In this document: positions 58,245 through 64,000 of the stretch, one piece after another | Layout of the letters: every line of letters begins with the position of its first letter | Position numbering within the stretch: the first letter of the stretch is position 1 | NCBI GenBank assembly: GCA_949318235.1 | Contig: OX439132.1 | Coordinates: 26,661,743 to 26,725,742 of the forward strand | Source of the DNA: Ecdyonurus torrentis | Taxonomy: Eukaryota; Arthropoda; Insecta; Ephemeroptera; Heptageniidae | DNA length: 64,000 bases | Direction: 5' to 3' | Made by a program: the position numbers and the translations under genes | The notes under the pieces: generated by a model | Database searches by the model: none | Told to the model about the DNA's origin: nothing | What the model saw: only the letters and a program-made list of their open reading frames with translations

Positions 58245-58425
58245 GGACAAATGCATGTCAAGTACAGGAAATGTGCAATGCTTTTTTTTTTTCTCTAGCT
58301 CTAAAATGGAAATGTTTTATGACACAATAAATGCACTTTTCTTGTATCTGTCAAATGCATATATTTATAACTTAAAGTGCAAGACAAGTGCATTTTCCTG
58401 AGTGCACAAGTCTTGTAGCTTATTC
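58245..58425. repeat. Possible decayed foldback element
   Basis: Several related blocks alternate in orientation. ATGCATGTCAAGTACAGGAAATGTGCA near 58252 resembles the reverse complement of TGCACTTTTCTTGTATCTGTCAAATGCAT near 58332. Then AGTGCAAGACAAGTGCATT faces GAGTGCACAAGTCTTGTAG. The pairing is imperfect and the boundaries unclear. Confidence 0.35.
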
Positions 58426-59720
58426 AAATAATATTATTCAGAAATTTATTGTTGGTATCATAATATATAAAAGAACAACATACATTTAGAAAGGAAAAAT
58501 AATCAGTACTTTTGAATAATATTTTAATGGAAATCAAATTTGAATCAGTGTAACTCACTCTAATATCAATTACCACCTTCATATCATTTAAAAATAATTA
58601 AAATTATAACATTTATTTAATTTGTTTGAAAAGTTATTTTGTATGTACGTTATTGAATTGAATTTATCTTATATTGACTGATTTTTGTCTCTAATTGAAA
58701 TTGTTTTTTTTATTTAAATATAGTTTTAAATTTTTTTTTTTTTTTAAATTTTAATGTTTTAACATTTTATAAATTGCAATGCAAGTTCACATTCTAAAAC
58801 AAATATAATTCAGAATAGTATAACATATATTTATACTATTATATAATATAATATATAGACTCCAAATCATTTATTCAGAAACAAATTTTTTATTCGTATT
58901 CAGTAACAACATTTATTTTATTAAGTAAATTAAACAATTAAATTATTTTTAGAAAATATAAAATCATGTAAAATGTCACCAAACAAATAAAAAATAATAA
59001 TAAAAATTGTACGGTAGCTTTTTATTTATTTCGTTTTAGTTTTTAACCATTAATAATTGAGATTTCATAAACTCATGGTGTAATAATTGTTTATACTGTT
59101 TTTACACTCCATAAAAGCAAAAATTAAAGCGTAAATATATATAGATATGAAATTTAACATCAATCCAACAAAATCCCACATATTATAAACACAATTAATA
59201 TTGAAATTCATAACCATCAACAATGCTTCATAATAATAATTCTATGTATTGTTTTCTTTGAAACAATATACCATTTTTTTGTGTGTATGTGTTTATGAAT
59301 ATATATGAAGTACATAGAATAATATTGATCGATAAACATAAACAAATTATTTAAAAGTCACATTGTTTGGTGGTTTATTATTATTTTTTTATATGAGTGT
59401 GAAATTTAATGACTGTTATAACATTGTTTTCATGTAAATACTTTACTTCATAAATATAAAATAATTATATTTCAGTGTCTCAACATGACAGCATAAATTA
59501 CAATATATATTTGGTTAAAACTTATTTTATATTATTATGCGTATGTACGTACATATTATATACTATACATAATATAATACACACAAACAAAAAATAATTA
59601 ATTTACTATATATAATAACGTATTATATCATAATAATATTAAATTATAATGCTCAAGGCTTTATTATTTTTCAAATATTTCTATTTAACCATGCAGTGAA
59701 AATATTTTTACTTATTTTAT

Positions 59721-59723
<3 letters not shown>

Positions 59724-59772
<49 letters not shown>
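59724..59772. repeat. Poly(T) run, 49 bases
   Basis: Longest homopolymer in the window. Length is likely uncertain in the assembly. Confidence 0.95.
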
Positions 59773-59773
<1 letters not shown>

Positions 59774-61697
59774 TATTTGTGGCAGATAAAATATACAGTC
59801 GATACTGGATAATAAAAAATGGGTGTTTACTCATAGTAAATGTAATAAATAATATAAAGAAATAGGAATGAAACTATTGAGATTAAGGCAGATAGAGAAT
59901 TTTATACGTTGCTAGTTTAAGTAAAAATTTAAAATAATAGTGATAAAAAAACTACATTATCAAAATGCATGGAAACCTGGAAACTAAAAAAAAATAAAAT
60001 AAAAAAAAAAATGTAAATGACGCATGAAACTCATTTTACTTCGTTTTAGCAACTTCACATCATCTTCATTTACTGAAAAAAAAATAATATTCACAAATTC
60101 TGCAGTACAATATATTTATGCATTTCTGCAAAATAAACTCAAGAATTTATTGGAATAACAAAAAGTAAATTTGGCTGTACACATGATTGTGATAATATAT
60201 TTTACCATTCAAACACAGATGCTAAAATTCCAATGTTATTCTTACAAGAAAAAAATGCGCTGTATTTAAATGGTAAATTATCACAGTTATGTGATATGTA
60301 CAGCATGTAGTCCAGACAACATTGTAAAATCTTTCAAACTGTTCAAACGTGTTGACAAAATATGATAATGAAAAGACCATAAAAATTCTCCATACTAAAA
60401 GAAAGTAAAGGAACCTTTATTATTATTTATTTATTTATTCACTTTGTTATTATCATCATAATTTATTTACTGTATTTTATTACTCTTTGAATTTAAATAA
60501 ATTAAATTATTAACTTGGAAACACTATAATTTTAATCAATAGTATTTTCTTTAAATTGATTCCTGTTTACTTTTATGGCATACAAATGTGTTTTAATTAT
60601 GGGGAAAAAAACTACTGCAAGTGACATAAAGTTTTATTCTACCATCTTATGGAAACACCATTTACTTGTATAGAGCGTTAATTTAAGTCTTGACACGCAT
60701 TTATTGAACTGTCATAAGCTAATTTTAATATAATTTGTATAGCATATAAACTCTGAACAACGCGTGTTAATAAAATCAAAAATTTTAGAGCACTTTTTTT
60801 CCCCCCTTTCTTTTTTATCGTTTGTTATAAAAATATGTACATTTAAAGTTAGCTACATGTATAAAAGTTTGATGGGCATGAGTGAATTGTTTTTTACGTA
60901 GCAGATGACGATGGTTTTGTAGAACACTTGAGTTGCATGTAAATTACCTTACTAAACGCAATGCGTGAGAATGTGACCTATAACGGCGTAGTATTTTCGT
61001 ACTTAAATGTCATCTGAAATACATATTAACATCTTATTATAATACATTACAAAAATATGTTAACTTTTTTATGTTATTTATTGTACCATTATAACTTTTT
61101 CTAAAACTTAACATATGTGTAACATAACATTTATTTTAACTTCGTGATATTAATTTTAAAATGAATTGTATATAGTAAATTTAATAATAAGAATTGAAAC
61201 TTCTTTTTGTTACAAGATATAAATATATACATAAAAAATAGTGTGAGGTTTTTTATAATAATTGTTAAAGGTATAATTTTTAGTTCTAATTAACAAAAAA
61301 ATGAATATTTATACATCAAAGAACTATTAGAAAAGTTTAATTCATTTAAAAAATATATGTAACCATGACAGTTTTACAAATGATTATAATATTACAGATA
61401 AACCTAAAAAAAAAAATTAACTAAAAAAAAAAATTTATTATAAATATGCTGAAGGTTAAAACCTCACCATTAAATTTTTACTTTGAACTACTAGAATTTA
61501 CTGTAATGTGGTTTATATATACAAAAAAAAATGTGTAAAAATATTTTTGCCTTATATTTTTAAGAGGAAAAAAATTGCAGCTAAAATATCATTAAAAACT
61601 GAGATCAGAAGGAAAAGGTGGGATTAAATTCTATGTACCAAGTGACAACATTATTGCTGCTGTGTAAAATGTAGAAACGAATACTTGCAAATATAGA

Positions 61698-61699
<2 letters not shown>

Positions 61700-61737
<38 letters not shown>
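61700..61737. repeat. (GA)n microsatellite
   Basis: GA tract of about 38 bp. Confidence 0.95.
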
Positions 61738-61740
<3 letters not shown>

Positions 61741-63144
61741 AATTTCGTGACACGTAAATAACATAGAGATATAGAAAATTCAAAGTGCGGAACATTTTAA
61801 TGATATTCACAAGTTTAAAAAAAAGTAAAAAATGCCTCCCCCCCCCCCTATTTTTTCTCTTCTTCAAAATATCAACATTTTTATTTATTTGACACAAAAA
61901 CATTTCATTAAAACACAGCAGTAAAGGTATTAATGAAAATTGTAATAACTGACACCAAAAAACTTTTGTTGTTGGGAGAAAGGAAAAAAAAAACTTTTTT
62001 ATTTTGTATATTTTTAAACTGTGCTATATACAATCCTCTCCTCCATCTTAGAAAATGCTCCTGCTAGGTGAAATAAAATTTACATAATTTACAACATAGG
62101 GGGTCTTGCCTTTTTTGTTAATGACTACGGAAGTTTAAAATAATATGCAAATTAGAGCTTAACTACCCCAAGACTTTTTGGTTAACAATTTTCTTTCAAA
62201 TATACCCTACATCCGTTGTATCGACTTGAGAGAGAGAGAGAGAGAGTAAAAAGAAAAAATCGATACAAAACAAAATAAATTACAACGAAACGTCATATCT
62301 GAAAATGACATTTGAAAAAGAGAGAATTGTATTTTATTATTTATAGTATTATAAGTATATACTTAACGATATATTAAAATTATGCTAGAAAATGCGAGGA
62401 TAAAATTTAATGAAGCATCTTATGAAACGTAAAGGTTAGTGTACCAAAACATAATGTATATTATATAGCAGGTTGTGCGAAGATGGTAATATAAAAATGA
62501 CGTCATTTTTGTTTAATATCACATTCTAATTAAAGGATATAATTAAGCGTAATTTTTGCTTCCCTGATTAGTGATTATGTTAAAGTATTATTACAGTACA
62601 TTTTTTCTTCATTTCCGTACTATGAAAGAAATAACTATATTTTCTAATTAAGAAATGTTGAGACCTATAAAAAAAAAAAAAAAAAAAAAAAAAGGCCTGG
62701 ACATTTTAAAACTTACTTGTATTACCGGTGAAAAAATATTTGTGAGAAAAATTTAATTACTTATTAAAAAATTGCTTAAACATTAAAACATTTAATTGCT
62801 TATTAGAACTCATTTAAATTTTTCTACCCTTGGTGCAGTATGGTTTTTTGAAATACAGTAATCGTTAAGAGGATGGTTCCGCAATGCTTAAAGATAGGAA
62901 TAATTATAATATAATTATAATAATATATAATAATAATCTTTAAGAAGGTGCATAATACATAGGACTTTTTCATACATACATCAACATTACGCACCAACTG
63001 TGATTGGCTAGAGCATTATGCCAGTAACTGCCATTAACATATAAAAAAGTTACAAAAATATAACTCATATCACAATCATAAGAAGGTTACATACATGAGA
63101 ATTAATAAAATTTGAAGTGAACTGATTATAATATAAAAAGTTTG

Positions 63145-63147
<3 letters not shown>

Positions 63148-63201
<54 letters not shown>
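63148..63201. repeat. (TA)n microsatellite
   Basis: TA tract of about 53 bp. Confidence 0.97.
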
Positions 63202-63204
<3 letters not shown>

Positions 63205-63537
63205 CTGTACTTTTTTACAGCAGCAAATATCGTAAGTGGATGCATTAAAGTATATTTCCTAGTGGAGGAGAGGAATAAGACAGAGATATCATATTATGCT
63301 GTTCACGTCACAAAAACTTGATATTAACTTCCAGCTATATAGCAAGAGCAAAAGTCATTTCAAGAAATATGCTTTGCTCTCTATACATGTAAATAACAGT
63401 ATAGCTCGGATAAAAAAAATGTAAATAAAAAGTCATAAAAAAAAAAACTTAATCCTATACGATGTAGAATTTTGTAAAAGAAAATTATAACTTTTTAAAT
63501 TATATCATTTAAATTGTAATTTCTATGAATATGACGA

Positions 63538-63541
<4 letters not shown>
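63202..63541. other. AT-rich non-coding stretch
   Basis: Nothing seen between the two TA tracts. Confidence 0.6.

Positions 63542-63600
<59 letters not shown>
63542..63600. repeat. (TA)n microsatellite
   Basis: TA tract of about 58 bp. Confidence 0.97.
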
Positions 63601-63609
<9 letters not shown>

Positions 63610-63726
63610 TTAATACAATAATTTTTAATTGGATTATGAAAGAAATTAATATGTTCCAGTTTTAGGTAATCTTACTGATGTGTCTGTTATGGTGTGTTTA
63701 CATGGTGTAATATATTTAAAATCTAT

Positions 63727-63912
63727 GCTTACCCGTCGAAGTGAACGTACTACACTTTACAAATTTTGTGAAAAATGAACGATCTACACTTTACAAATTC
63801 CAATAAGTTCCCCCATTTAGTTTTCATGTTAAAACGCGTAGAAGCGCCAAACGTTGATCGTTCATTTTGAGTGAAATTTGTAAAGTGTAGTGCATTCACT
63901 TTGACGGGTAAA
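63727..63912. mobile_element. Foldback MITE with arms of about 57 bp
   Basis: The left arm (63727-63784) starts GCTTACCCGTCGAAGTGAA, continues CTACACTTTACAAATTT and ends AAAATGAACGATC. The right arm (63856-63912) is its reverse complement with about ten mismatches. The loop starts with a second partial copy of TACACTTTACAAATT. There is no coding capacity and no clear target duplication. Confidence 0.75.
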
Positions 63913-63921
63913 CATCAAAAT

Positions 63922-64000
63922 GTGTAATAAATTTTATTGCATGCAATCTCTATTTAAAACCATTTCAAAGTTTCGTGTATTTAAGTTTATTGCATATTGC
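63922..64000 (+). repeat. Possible dispersed repeat, copy 2 (cut by window end)
   Basis: Shares AAATTTTATTG, ATGCAATCTC and TTAAAA with 4664-4740. It also ends in TTTATTGCATATTGC, a related motif. It runs off the window and its limits are unknown. Confidence 0.35.

Larger units (their letters stand above)
57206..63147. other. AT-rich stretch with minor landmarks
   Basis: Nearly 6 kb without a gene. Landmarks are a 9-bp perfect hairpin at 57701-57723, a TGACGTCA near 57747, a partly self-complementary segment at 58245-58425, a 49-base T run at 59724-59772, a GA tract at 61700-61737, an 11-C run at 61838-61848, and an A run at 62670-62693. Confidence 0.55.

Overview
The window looks like intergenic or deep intronic DNA from an animal, most likely an invertebrate. 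It is strongly AT-rich, I estimate about three quarters A+T. It is full of long GA/CT, TA and CA dinucleotide tracts and A/T homopolymers. It carries short inverted-repeat DNA transposons, a tRNA-derived SINE-like repeat and a decayed pogo-type transposon. I found no host protein-coding gene, rRNA, functional tRNA or CRISPR array. Most apparent reading frames are dinucleotide tracts read as Leu-Ser, Arg-Glu, Ile-Tyr, His-Thr or Cys-Val repeats. I cannot name the species.

Layout. Positions 1-10 kb are plain AT-rich DNA with a few tracts. From 10 to 23 kb there is a foldback MITE (10190-10445), three copies of a TTAA-flanked MITE family (15413, 17836, 22225), a nearly complete palindromic MITE (18909-19072) and two small dispersed repeats seen twice each. 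From 23 to 36 kb it is mostly dinucleotide tracts, including a CT tract facing a GA tract at 27349-27702. From 36 to 41.3 kb lie two more copies of the TTAA family, on either side of the pogo-type element at 37719-40439. From 42 to 53 kb it is again tract-rich, with one GC-box plus TATA combination near 49.2 kb. From 54.6 to 55 kb there is a SINE-like repeat with Pol III A and B boxes. A degraded sixth copy of the TTAA MITE lies at 56344-56653, and another foldback MITE at 63727-63912.

The most unusual object is the pogo-type element. It has perfect 26-bp terminal inverted repeats flanked by TA. A roughly 18-bp terminal motif recurs six times in it. On the minus strand it encodes the transposase start and N-terminal helix-turn-helix, joined directly to the C-terminal region with the catalytic core missing. 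That C-terminal region is present twice, as a palindrome with arms of about 660 bp (about 99% identical in the inner part) around a 54-bp spacer. Any transcript through it would fold into a long hairpin, so it could be a natural source of small RNAs against its own family. That function is inference; the structure is read directly from the sequence.

A few strong splice-site pairs or acceptors (9856-9890 minus; 23654-23695, 32847 and 41607 plus) are recorded as weak exon candidates, in case the window lies inside a large gene.
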